Part shown: positions 32,192-42,546 of the stretch, one piece after another | How the letters are laid out: the number at the start of each line of letters is the position of its first letter | How positions within the stretch are numbered: position 1 is the stretch's first letter | Assembly (NCBI GenBank): GCA_002179805.1 | Contig: NAVB01001623.1 | Location: 1-52,252 of the forward strand | Length of the DNA: 52,252 nucleotides | Source of the DNA: Acanthamoeba lenticulata | Taxonomy: Eukaryota; Discosea; Longamoebia; Acanthamoebidae | Direction of reading: 5' to 3' | Position numbers and translations under genes: made by a program | The notes under the pieces: model-generated | The model's database searches: none | What the model was told of the DNA's origin: nothing | Seen by the model: only the letters and a program-made list of their open reading frames with translations

Positions 32192-35100
32192 TCACACATG
32201 TTGTGCCGACTCGTCGTGATCCTCCCCGAGGGCTTGATCAAAGAAGGCGACGACGTCTTCCATGGAAGGGCGCTTGGCCGCACGCGCGTGCCAACACCGC
32301 TTCATGAGCTTCGCAAAGGCCTTGTCGCAGTCCGATGGCACTTCTGGCCGTCTGCCCTCGAGCACGTCCAACGACACGCCCATGAAGTTGCGCCCACCGT
32401 AGGGCTCCTTGCGCGTGAGGACCTGCCACATGATGATGCCGAACGAGAACACGTCGCTCCGCTCGTCGTACTTCTCTCCTCTCAAGATCTCTGGCGCTGT
32501 TGTTCATCATCATTATAATCATGAGAACGTTTGTGTGTGGGTGCGTTTGACGCGAGAGGCGAAGTGGTGTACCAGTCCAGCAGGGAGTGCCGCAGCGAGT
32601 CATGGTGGCGTTCTCCTCCTTGATGCGCGCAAACCCAAAGTCGGCCACTTTCACGTTCCAGTTCTCGTCCACGAGCAGGTTCGACGGCTTCAGGTCCCGA
32701 TGCACGATCACCGGCGACAGCGAGTGCAGATAGTTGATCCCCACCGCTGCCGACCGCAGCATGCTCAACCGCTGCTTCCACGCCAACCGGTGGGTCGTGT
32801 GGTTGGCCAGGATGTCCTTGAGCGAGCCCTGCTTGACAAACTCGGTCACGATGCACAGGTTGGGCCGCTTGACGCAAGCGCCGATGAAGAGCACGATGTT
32901 GGGGTGGTGGAGCTCGGACAAAAAGGCCATCTCGGCGCGGAACTCGAGCATGCGCCGCTCGTCGAGCTTCTGCTTGATGAAGCGCTTGACCGCCACGTCG
33001 ACGCCCTTCCAGCGGCCGCGGAGCACGACGCCAAAGGAGCCCACGCCGATCTGGCGGCCGAGCGCGATCTCGTGGAAGTCGATCACCCATCGGCACAGGT
33101 TGGCCGACGTCAAGAAGCTGTCCTCCTCGAACGTGGCGAATCCCTCTCCGCTCGGCGCCGCAGTCGCCGACCTGTCGTGGCTGCCCGACGTCGTCGAGGC
33201 CAAGGACGGGTCGTCCCACCCCGCGCCGCCGCCTCCCGCGGCATTCAACACGCCGCCGAAGAAGCGCGCCTCGAGGCCGTCGATCCGGAGCTCGTAGAGT
33301 TGGGCCGCGCGCGGGGACTCGGGCCGGTCGGAGTCGAACTGGCCAGAGACCGGAAGCAGCTTGTGCTTGGTGAGCGGTGTGCCGTCTTTCGTCTGGAGCT
33401 TGCTGTAGGCGGCGTCGGAGACGACGACTTGGCCGCCCTGGGCCAGGGCCGTGATGCGCGCCGCGGCGTTGACCACCGGCCCGTAGTACTCGACTCGCCG
33501 CGTCATGGCGTCGCGCACCATCCGCGGCGCGCCCGCGTGGACGCCCATCCGCACGCGCAGGCCCTTGAACACGACGCGGTCGTCCGTGTCGCCCCACTCC
33601 TCAGCGGCACCCGGATGCTCGAGGAGCACGGCGGGCCACTCGACGGCGAGCAGCTCGCGCTGGGCGTCGGCGCACCACTCGACCGCCGCCCGCGCCTCGG
33701 CAAACGCCACGCAGAAGGAGCCCTCGCCCGTGCCGTTGTTGTTGCGGTTGCGCAGGAAGACGACCTCGTAGCCGCCGTGCTTGGCAATGAGTCGACGGAG
33801 GAGCGCGTTGTGGAGGAGCGTGGCGTCGCGCATGGCCGCCGGGTGGGCCTCCCAGAGCGAGCCCGCGCGCGTGATGTCGGAGAACACGATCATGACCTCG
33901 CCCTCTGGCGGGGGCGAGCCGCCGGTGGTCAGGCCCAGCGCGCCGTCGGCAGCCTTGTTGTCGTTGTCGGCTGACGACGCCGTGGCGGACGACGACGCGG
34001 TCGAGGCAGCCGAGCCCGAGCCGTAGGCCAGGGAGTGGCCCGCCGTGAGCGGGAACGACGAGACCGAGCTGGACGTGTGCGAGGTCGAGGTGGCCAGGTT
34101 GTCGCCCACCATGCCGCTGAGGCGCGTCATGCACTCGAGGAACGTGGGCCGGATCGACGGATTGGTGTCCCAGCAGCTCGTCATCAGCTCGGCGTAGTCC
34201 ATCGGGATGGCGTCGTCGTCGCCGTCGGCGGGCACCGACGGCCGCAGCCCGTCGCGGATGACCGCGACGGCCACGGCAGCGGGGCTGAGGCCAAAGTAGG
34301 GCTGCTCGCGCGTGAACAGCTCCCACAGAATGATCCCGAACGAGTACACGTCCCCGCGCGCCAAATCTGCGTCCAGCGACTCGTTGAGGATCTCAGGTGC
34401 CGTCCAGTGCACAGTGCCCAGGCCGCCGCCGTTGGGAGAGCCTTTCTTGAGGTCGTCGCGGAACTTGGTGAGACCAAAGTCGGACACCTTGAGGTTCCAC
34501 TTGTTGTCGAGCAGCAAGTTGAGCGACTTGAGGTCGCGGTGCACGATGCCCGATGAGTGCAAAAAGTGCATGCCCTTGGCTGCGTGGTAGGCCAGCTTGA
34601 TCTTCAGCGCGTACGGTAGGTCCGGGATGAGCTCGTTGTGCAGCAGCTGTAGAACGTGTGGAATGTGCGTTATGAGTTTGTGCCAGCGCTGGGACTTGAA
34701 CTCTGCTCTGCAGCAAAAAAGAGGCAAGAAGGCGATGTACGTCAAAGAGGGAGCCGAGGGCCATGAACTCCATGACGATGCACATCTTGGGCGGCTTGAC
34801 CGACGCCGCCATGAACAGCACCACGTTCGGATGCCGCAGCGCCGTCATCACGCGCACCTCCTCCTTGAAGCTGTGCTCCATGTGCCGCGTGACCTGCTCC
34901 GACGGCATCATCTTGACCGCCACCTCGGTCCCGCGCCACTTGGCCCGGTAGACGGTGCCATAGCCGCCGACGCCCAGCTGCTCGCCCATCTCGAGCTCGT
35001 CGGCGTCGATCTCCCAGTCCTCCCGCTCGCGCCGCTTGCGCTCCATCATCACCAGCAGCACGACGATGATGCCCAGCAGCACGGACAGGACGAGGCAGGC

Positions 35101-38100
35101 CAGCGGCAGCGCGATGCCCAGCGTGACGCCCAGGATGATGCTCAGGCTGTCGTCGGACGAGTCGCTCACGGGCGATTCGCAGTACTGGCCCTCCCAGCCT
35201 TTGGCGCACTCGCAGAGGCCCGTGGTCGACGAGCAGTTGCCGTGGTCCGAGCACATGACCCCGTCTTTGACGCAGGCCCAGAGCGAGAACGAGTGCTCGC
35301 CGTCGCACGTGATGTCGGCGAAGCTCGTGAGCAGGCGCTTCAGCACCACCTTGGACTGACTGGCCACCGAGACGCCCATCCTGCAAAGGTCGTGATTGGA
35401 GGCGTGAGTCGACACCATTTTATTTATTTATTTATTTATTTTTTTAAAAAAAATGAGGGGAATATACAAGGAGAAGGTCATGTACCCGTTGGCGAGCTGG
35501 ACGCCCTCCTCAGACGTCTGCGTCCAGTAGAGCCAGTCGACCAGCGCGTGCGCCTTCTGGCAGACGGGCGTGGAGCGTGCGTTGATCAGCACAAAGTTGT
35601 ACGTCGCCAGCGGCCAGCTCCCATTGCCAGGCCCTGTTATGCGGATCAATCAATTTGCTGCTCTTAGCACGACACACACGACTGGCTGGCTACTATTAAC
35701 AAGGGGACCAAGCAGTACCGAGGAAGAGGGTGGTGATGTTGGGCCGATCGGCGAAGTCGTTTAGCGCTGCCAGATACGAGTCGGGCCCGGGCGACACGAT
35801 ATTGCCCGCCATGTTGACCATCGCCGCCGCGCGCACCGTGCGCACGTTGAGCACGTCGTAGTTGGTCCTGTTGTTGTTGTTGTTTTTGTTGTGTAACGAG
35901 CCCAGAAGAGCCCATCCCCCGTCTGGTGAGTCCAGCGCTGCATAGAGGCGGAGGCAACGCGTATTACCAGAGGCCAAGGGTGTAGGGCCGGGACTGCATG
36001 GGGCCGACGACGTCGCTGGCCGCCACGGCCAGAGTCCGGTTGGGCTCCTCGTGCATCACGGGGAAGTTGATGTTGGTGGTCGGCCCGACCTGGTTGGGCG
36101 GCCCAGATAAGACGGCGGCCAATCAAAAACACAAACGAGTCATGTACCTTCTGGGCGAATTCAGGAATCAGCAAACTGAGCGCCGACGTGAGGAGGTAGG
36201 ACGGGGACGAGGTGGCATTCTCGTAGACGATGATGATGTCCTGGTCGGGCAGATTGAGCGTCGGGTTGAGCTTGACGATGGCCGCGTCGTTCCACTTCTT
36301 GACCTTGTTGAGGTAGATGTCGCTCAGGGTCTGGAAGTTCAGCACCAGCGGGTCCGAGGTGACCACCTCGGGAATCTGCAGAGGCCAATGCGTCGTCAGC
36401 AAACGCGGCCAGCCCGTCACCTTCACCCAGGTCGGCATTCCAAAGAGAGAGAGAGAGAGAGCGCGCGCGACGTCGCATGAACGTACATTGTACACGGGCC
36501 CGACGCCACCGATCACCATCGGCAGGGCGACGACGTCGGGCATGACGGCCTGTTGGGCCGCCGTGGGGTAGGAGATGGTGGCTCCAAAGTCGACGTCGCC
36601 GGCCATCATGCTGGTGGTGCCCAGCAGCGACGTCTGGTAAAAGTACTTGAGCTGGAAGTTGTCGTCGTTGTAGTTGACGGCCCAGCGCAGGTAGGTCGCG
36701 CCTGGGGTGCCCGTCCCGATGAGGAAGGCCTTGCTCAGGGCCTTGTTGCCGTTGCAGGTGACGTTGCCGAGCGCGTCGACCATCACCTTGCGGACGCCAT
36801 TGATAAGCGGCGCATAGCCGCCGGCCTGAGCTGACTCCCGCGCTCCCTCATTCACCCTTGTGCGGTTGAAGAGGATGAATGAGCCGACCGACTGTGTCCA
36901 GTAGCCACGACGAACAAAGGCACAAACAACGTACTGAGTCCAGGAGAGGAAGGTCAGGTATTGCTCGATGACGTAGCAGTCCTGGGTCTGCCGGTTGTAG
37001 TTGGTGGCCAAGTAGTGCATGAAGCTCATCGGATAGCTGTCTGCGCCGGCGCCGTTGAAGAGCGACGTCGTCAGCCCGGCGAGCACGTCCGAGCGGAAGT
37101 CGGTCATGGCGGCCTGGATCGAGGTGGTGCTCACCCGCACGGTCGCGTTGGCCGCATTGCGCATGCTCGCGTAGGGCAGGCCAGACGACGACGCGTTGAA
37201 GGAGCCGATGTCGAGGTAGGTCATGCTGTAGCTGGTCGACGTCGCCGAGGCCAGTCGCGCTGCCAGGTCAGCACGTTGCGTTGCCGAAGCCGCAGACAGG
37301 CTGGCTATGTTGGAGAACTGGCCGCCAGCCTGGCGGAGCGTCTGGTTGAACTCGGCGCTGAACGTCGAAAGCGCGCCCATAAAGAGCTGCGTCACGTCGG
37401 CCTATGACGGGGCGCGTGCATTGTTGGTTGTTGTTCTAAGCTTGGGCGATGAAGAAAAGAGAGAAGGAGGCAGACGCCGCACCTCGCTGGCCGAGTAGAA
37501 GAGGTTGATAGGCTGCGACGGCAGCGCAAGATTGGGGTTGAGGTTCTGTATGGCAGAGTGATCCCACATGGTGATGCTGCCCATCCACACCGCGGCCAGC
37601 GTGGGCCCATCCAGGACCTTTGCGGGGGCACCACCCGCGTAGTACAGAAGAGAAAGAGGAGCTCTTCAGCGCCGGAAAAAACAAACAAAAACAAAGTCTA
37701 CGATTGGCGGCTGACAGCCGCACAACTACCCGGGCTGAGGAGAGGGAGCTCAAGCACGTACGAGTACGTCACTTGCTGCAAGGCCGGGTAAGTTGTAGGC
37801 CATGACGAGGGCCGATCCGATGAGGGGGACCTGAAACATGCCTCCACCGAGCTGGGAGGCCGCCAGCGCCCCGTCGGTGACTGCCCAGTCGGCCAAGCCG
37901 CTGGTCACCAACGCGAGTGCCGACGTCACATTGGTGACGGTGGAGAAGGAAACCGATTCTGTGTCCTAGTGGAGGTAGGTTGGTGTAGTTCATTAGCACA
38001 GGCAACTCAAAAAAGTTAGAAACAAGAAGAAAGCTAATAAGGACCACTGTTGACGTGCCTGACTGTAGATGTAGGTGTTGGCCCAACGTGAGAGGAGGGG

Positions 38101-38272
38101 CGCACCGCTGCTACTGCTTGAGCCGATAATTGCCGCCTGTCCACTCCATAGCGCTACATGCAGTACAAGCGTGAGCTTGCAGTTCAGGGGCAACACCACA
38201 AGACAAGCAAGCGGCCGTACACAACGCGAGGAACAGAACAAGAGGCAAGAGCAGTCGGAGAAAGCCCTCCAT
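32192..38272 (-). CDS. Receptor kinase C: tandem PBP-like ectodomain, EGF module, TM, TKL kinase, cyclase-like, TKL kinase
   Basis: This is the third paralogue. I recovered the start by splicing: exon 1 (ATG 38270-38272) gives MEGFLRLLLPLVLFLALCTA and a Cys-rich end. A 43 bp intron then joins in frame to LWSGQAAIIGSSSSSGAPLL, the start of PBP fold 1. Later blocks are GLADWAVTDGAL, VWMGSITMWDHSAIQNLNPN and GYAPLINGVRKVMVDALGN. PBP fold 2 has LIGTGTPGATYLRWAVNYND, DIYLNKVKKWNDAAIVKLNP and GNGSWPLATYNFVLINARS. The Cys module is MCSDHGNCSSTTGLCECAKG and the TM is near LSIILGVTLGIALPLACLVL. Kinase 1 has GVGGYGTVYRAKW, the cyclase-like part VMIVFSDITRAGSLWE, and kinase 2 GVGSFGVVLRGRW with HRDLKPSN. 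The cyclase-like part again reads GEGSFCVAF without the second metal Asp. The stop is at 32192-32194, only 85 bp from the convergent glycoprotein gene. Confidence 0.88.
35418..35446. repeat. (TTTA)n microsatellite with flanking T and A runs, intronic
   Basis: Five or six TTTA units are followed by a T run and an A run. The tract lies in the receptor kinase C intron between the exon for the end of PBP fold 2 and the exon for the Cys module. The corresponding intron of receptor kinase A carries the ATTCC array instead. Confidence 0.85.
36444..36469. repeat. (GA)n then (GC)n dinucleotide run, intronic
   Basis: About nine GA units run directly into four GC units within an intron of receptor kinase C, between the VPxxY-type N-lobe exon and the exon coding for VVTSDPLVLNFQTLSDIYLN. 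Confidence 0.85.
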
Positions 38273-38572
38273 CGCGCCGTTTGTTTTTGTAGATGTGTTG
38301 TGTTGTGTTGTGTGCGTGCGGTGCTGTTAGGGCGAAATGCTTGACAAGCACTTGGGTACGGTCGCGGTTGTTGTTTGTAATGCAAAAAGTTCCGCGCGGT
38401 TGGTTCGCTGCCGAGGACAACACGCTCCGTCCGCCACTCCGGTGGCTGCCGGAGTTGGCCCAAGAGTAAAACAAACCGATGAATGATCTCTACCTGCTTG
38501 GAATAATCGATTTCTTTATGAGGCTGTACAACGCCAACCGTTGTGGCCGCACCGTTTGCCATAGAGGCGTTG
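38273..38572. promoter_or_regulatory. Upstream region of receptor kinase C / downstream of the AIFM2-like gene
   Basis: This 300 bp stretch separates two minus-strand genes. It includes a short TGTG/TTG-rich stretch near 38290-38325. I see no coding exon or RNA gene, and it presumably contains the receptor C promoter. Confidence 0.4.
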
Positions 38573-40455
38573 TCACTTCTTGTAAGTCACCTGCAAGCCC
38601 CGCACATGTTGATAAGTGCCCAGATTTGCACGTGCAAGAAGAGGAAGAGACGGTCAAGGTTGGTCCGACAACATACCATCACCTTCCACTCCACAAACTC
38701 CTTCATGATGGCGGGGAGAAACCCGGTCAGCGCCCAGCCTCGCCACACCAGGACGCCGTCATATTTGCCAAGGCTGACGATGATGGGCAGCTCGGTTGGC
38801 CGATAGGCCACCAAGTTGGGGCCTTTGATGCTCTTCTCAAGGTCCCTGCTGAGTACAGGCTTTGTACTGGCGGCACTCGTCGGACTCAACACCTCTTTGG
38901 CCTTGCCCAACGCTGTCGTCGGCTTTGGCTTTGTGGCGCCCTCCTCCGCGTCGTGGCGCGTGAGCAGGGCGATGTTGCGGACAACGATGGCTGCGTGCTT
39001 CTCCGCCGCCTGAGCCAGTTTCTCCTCGGCCACAGCCAACACATCGCCACACACAAAGATGTTGGGGTGGTGCCGCAGCTGCAGATGCTCGTTGGCCACG
39101 ATGAAGCCCCTTGTCATCGATGGAACGACGTGGTCACGCGCTCGTTCAGTTCCATGGCCAAGGCAAACACACACATCTCAGAGAGGAGTCGTACTTGGCG
39201 TCGAGATACGGCGCGAGGGCACCCCCACGTAAGAAGGACGAGTTGGGAATGATGCCGGTGCTGAGGAAGGCCAAGTCGGCCTCGATTACCGTTCCCTTGT
39301 CGGTCACGAACCGGGAGTCCGCTAGACCGGCCAAGCAGTGTGAGGCTCCAACAAGAGAATGCAGCCAAGCTCGTGGCAGTTGAGGCCGCGAACAACGAAC
39401 CTTTTGTGCCGAACTTGACGATGCGCTCGTTGCAAATGATGCGAACGTTCCGAGCCTCGAGCCACCTATTGTTATGCGTGGTGAGGGTCGACGTGCATGA
39501 GAGAGACAGAGCCCGTGCCAAACCTGTGGGCATAGTTGGATGCCTTGATGGGCACCGTGCCCCGGCCGTGCATTAAGTGCGGGCCAGCGTGCACGAGCAC
39601 GATCTGCTTGTGCGGGAGGTGCTCCGCCACCTCAGCCGCCAGCTCCACGCCTGTTGACCGGGACATGAGCTAAAGAACTAAGAACTCGGTCCGAGAAGAG
39701 GAAGAACGGGCTTACCAACGATGCCACCGCCGATGATGAGCACCGGAGACTCTGTCAAGTCTTTGAAGCACCCGCTCAACGTCTCTCCTCTACACAATCC
39801 ATAAAACGATGGCGTATTGAGTACGACAGCGATAGTGCTTGGTCGCGTTGTGCGTATGTCACCTGTTGGCGATGATGACCGACGACTCCTTGAAGGGCTT
39901 GTTGTAGCTGGAGCCCAGGCAGAGCACCAGGTAATCGAACCCGATCTCCTGCTCGCGCCACAAGTGAACGAAGACGGTGGCAGGGTTGGCAGGGTGCAAG
40001 CAGGCGAATGAAGAAGGCAGGGTTCACCCCTCGCTTCGTGATGACATGGTTTGACCGGACGTCGGTGACGTCTTCCATCACCACGCGTGAGCGCTTCAGG
40101 TTCAGGTACTCGCGGTGCCGGACCTGGATGGCGTTAACTACAGCAACAGCGGTCAGTCCTTTGCGCAAGTACAGAGAACGAGGCAGAAGGGCGAGTGGGA
40201 GCGATGATGCCCACCGTGATTGGGTTCTACGATGGTGCGCAGCACGCTGGGGGTGAACTCGAAATAGTCCTTGTTGTCGATGAGCGTCACGTTAAAGCTG
40301 TTTTCGAGAGCCTTTGCCACGTAGGCGCCCGCAAAGCCACCTCCCACAACAACTACCTCTTTGTCTCGTTGCCCGTGCTTCTGTATTAACAAGTTGGTTG
40401 GATTTGCGTAATGGCTGCGGTGGACAACAAGTCGTACCGTTGTGGCGCGGGCCAT
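38573..40455 (-). CDS. AIFM2/FSP1-like FAD-dependent NAD(P)H oxidoreductase
   Basis: Exons in order give: EVVVVGGGFAGAYVAKALEN (FAD-binding GxGxxG-type fold); VTLIDNKDYFEFTPSVLRTI; EIGFDYLVLCLGSSY; SPVLIIGGGIVGVELAAEVA (NAD(P)H-binding fold); LAFLSTGIIPNSSFL; and NIFVCGDVLAV, the late FAD-contact motif. The C-terminus ends FLPAIMKEFVEWK, the usual end of AIFM2-type proteins. One further GT-AG intron appends VTYKK and a stop at 38573-38575. These flavoproteins reduce quinones with NAD(P)H at membranes, and in animals FSP1 protects lipids from peroxidation. The start is taken at ATG 40453-40455 (MARATTVRLVVH). An in-frame upstream start at 40554-40560 would add MGCLWL and a hydrophobic stretch, which could be a lipid-modified or membrane N-terminus. 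Which start is used is not settled. Confidence 0.82.
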
Positions 40456-40810
40456 GGTAGCCTCCCAAAGTCGCAAGAGGCACCCATAAAGGAAGAAAGT
40501 GAGCACGAAACAGTAGTGTGCCCCTCTCTGCAGCACAAGCCACAAGCAGCCCATCGCCACAACGAATAACTGCGGTATGCAATTTTCCTTTATATTTTTG
40601 TTGAGGCAAATGCACAGAAAAAAACTTAGTAATCACTTGGCGATCTGTATGCGGAGGTTCGAGGCAGGGGCAGTGCGGCAGCTATTCAGTTCCAAGTGCG
40701 AATCTTACGTACACCGTCTGAGTGGCCGTCTTCCTTATTCACAATCCGGCTTGCATTTTGCGCCAACCGCAAGATTGCTTACCTCGCGTTACCGCGTGCA
40801 AACAACGTTG
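40456..40810. promoter_or_regulatory. Divergent region between the AIFM2-like and Nudix genes
   Basis: About 355 bp lie between the chosen starts, and both genes have in-frame ATG candidates that would extend into it (40554-40560 minus; upstream codons on plus). A T-rich patch lies near 40583-40605. No other feature is seen. Confidence 0.4.
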
Positions 40811-42023
40811 ATGGCGTCTTCTGAGACTCCTCCTCGCCGCATGGGAAGTCCCAATCCTCGTGGTCGAGGTAGCGGCAGCCCCGCTCGCTCTTTTGCCGCT
40901 GACGCCTCCCCTCAGTCTCCGTCCCGAAGTTCGCCTCGCCGCGGCAGTCCAAAGGGAGCGGGAGTGAACCCAACCTACACGGGTACTCACCTGAAGGCAG
41001 CGGAGGAAGACAGCTTCAAGGCCGCCGGCATCCTGCCCATTGCCTTCTTTTCGACCCCGCCCGCCGACGCTCTCTTTTCAACTGCGCCAGGCACCACAAC
41101 GAGCCCTGTGACTGAAGCAGGGAGCGCCAGTCAAACCACCGCTCAGACTCGACCGTTGCCCTACGTGCTGCTCGGCCTGGAGGTCCGCCATGGCCACAAG
41201 GGCGAGGCCTATCTCAACCTGTTCGGTGCGAGGCCTCCCCAGGAGTGGCTGCTTTGGTGTCCTTGTCACCGCTGCTGACGTTTGCGTCTGTTTACCGTGT
41301 TTCAGGCGGCAAGCGGGAGCAGACGGATAGCTCAGCCGCCGAGACGGCCTGGCGCGAGTTCTGGGAGGAGACTGGCCGGCTGCTCGCGGTACACCGCCCT
41401 CCTTTTTCGCTTTGGGTCCACTTCAAGGCTGACATCTCCACGCACGACAGGACGAAGCACCTGCCTTCTTGGAGCACTGCAGGAACGGCGGCGAGGCCAG
41501 GCGCGTGCTGTGGTTCTCCCCAGGCAAGTACGTGGTGTTCCTCCACCACCTGAGCTACCCGCCGCCCAAGTGGACCACGCAGTTGGGCGAGATGTACAAG
41601 AAGCTGGAGACGCGAGAGGAGGGCAGCGAGATGGATTCGTTCCACTGGGTGGCCGTGCCGGATCTGCTCGCGGCCCTCCGACCGCCTGGCCTGCTGTACA
41701 GCACCGACGGCCAGGCTTACCCTCTGTTCCGCTTCGGGGCCAACATCCTGTCGCGGCTGGCACACTACCTGTCCCAGCTGACCCACTGCGACCCGCCAGC
41801 CATCCCGCCAGTAGGGTCGCTCTCGACGCCGAGAAGCAGCAAGGCCTCACCCAAGCGCCCGCCACAGGCCGGCACCACCAGTGCAACAGAACATACTGCG
41901 TCGGAAAAGGATTCCACGGCCTCCACACTATCGTCAGCCTTCTCGACCCTACGCCTCTCCGCCGACGCCAAGCCGTTCTATCCGCGAGGTGGGCAGCCGC
42001 CAAGCACCAAGCCGTCGGAGTAA
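40811..42023 (+). CDS. Nudix hydrolase-domain protein with disordered Ser/Pro-rich ends
   Basis: The start is taken at MASSETPPRRMGSPNPRGRG, followed by a basic Ser/Pro/Arg-rich leader. The folded part begins FKAAGILPIAFFSTPP and continues PYVLLGLEVRHGHKGEAYLN. A GT-AG intron follows, then the Nudix box GGKREQTDSSAAETAWREFW-EETG. This matches G-x5-E-x7-REuxEExGu except that the first Glu position is Asp; the metal-binding REfwEE core is intact. The next exons encode RRVLWFSPGKYVVFLHHLSY and EMDSFHWVAVPDLLAALRPP, typical of the rest of the fold. The C-terminal 80 residues are Ser/Thr/Pro-rich and disordered. Nudix enzymes hydrolyse nucleoside diphosphate-linked compounds. The substrate cannot be read from the sequence. 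The stop is TAA at 42021-42023. Confidence 0.78.
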
Positions 42024-42546
42024 CCTTTACATAATTCTAATTCCTCACATTTTTGCCGTAAAAGGAAAGGGAGTGTTCATTTTCTTTTTCAAAAAGCAAA
42101 ATGGAAAAGAGGGCGCCCACACCACCCGGCGAGCGGCCTGCTTTTGGGTCTGGGCAGCGCCTTTTTCACATGCCCAGGTGAGGCGGCACCTAACGGAACG
42201 GCATGTGGCCTCTTGGAACGTAACGAGAAACAGCACTCTTATCGACGCGCCTTGGGTGATGGAGAAGAAGCCACCCCATAATAACAACAACACCCTGCTC
42301 CGTATGAGGGAGCAGGAGGCTACGATTGCGCAACACGCCAAGCTCGCGCACAACGTCCAACACCGGTGCCAACTCCACAAACAAATCCTTCTCCTTGTGC
42401 ATTGATTCTAAAAATCCGTACGCACGATTCAGGGCCAAGCTTGCCGCCTCACCTGGGCATTCGCCAGTCAATGAACATAGGAAGTCATGGTGCTACTCTC
42501 TTCAAGTAGTAGTCAAAGCAAGCTAGTGCCCTTACACATTTCGCAG
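42024..42546. other. Intergenic stretch with a possible small minus-strand exon and unresolved RasGEF 5' exon
   Basis: This 523 bp region holds a minus-strand open frame (42190 to about 42471) with fairly protein-like sequence such as ALNRAYGFLESMHKEKDLFV and ELAPVLDVVRELGVLRNRSL. It has no ATG at its 5' end, so it would need an upstream exon antisense to the RasGEF gene. The first RasGEF exon, with its ATG, must also lie here or further upstream, because the exon starting at 42547 needs a phase-2 donor that I could not place. Neither element is called as a gene. Confidence 0.3.

Noticed and set aside
32409..33974. Long open frame (521 codons) on the plus strand opposite receptor kinase C
   Set aside because: It is antisense to well-conserved kinase and cyclase exons. 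High GC and codon bias keep the complementary frames open, and the translation is His/Arg/Val-rich with no domain.
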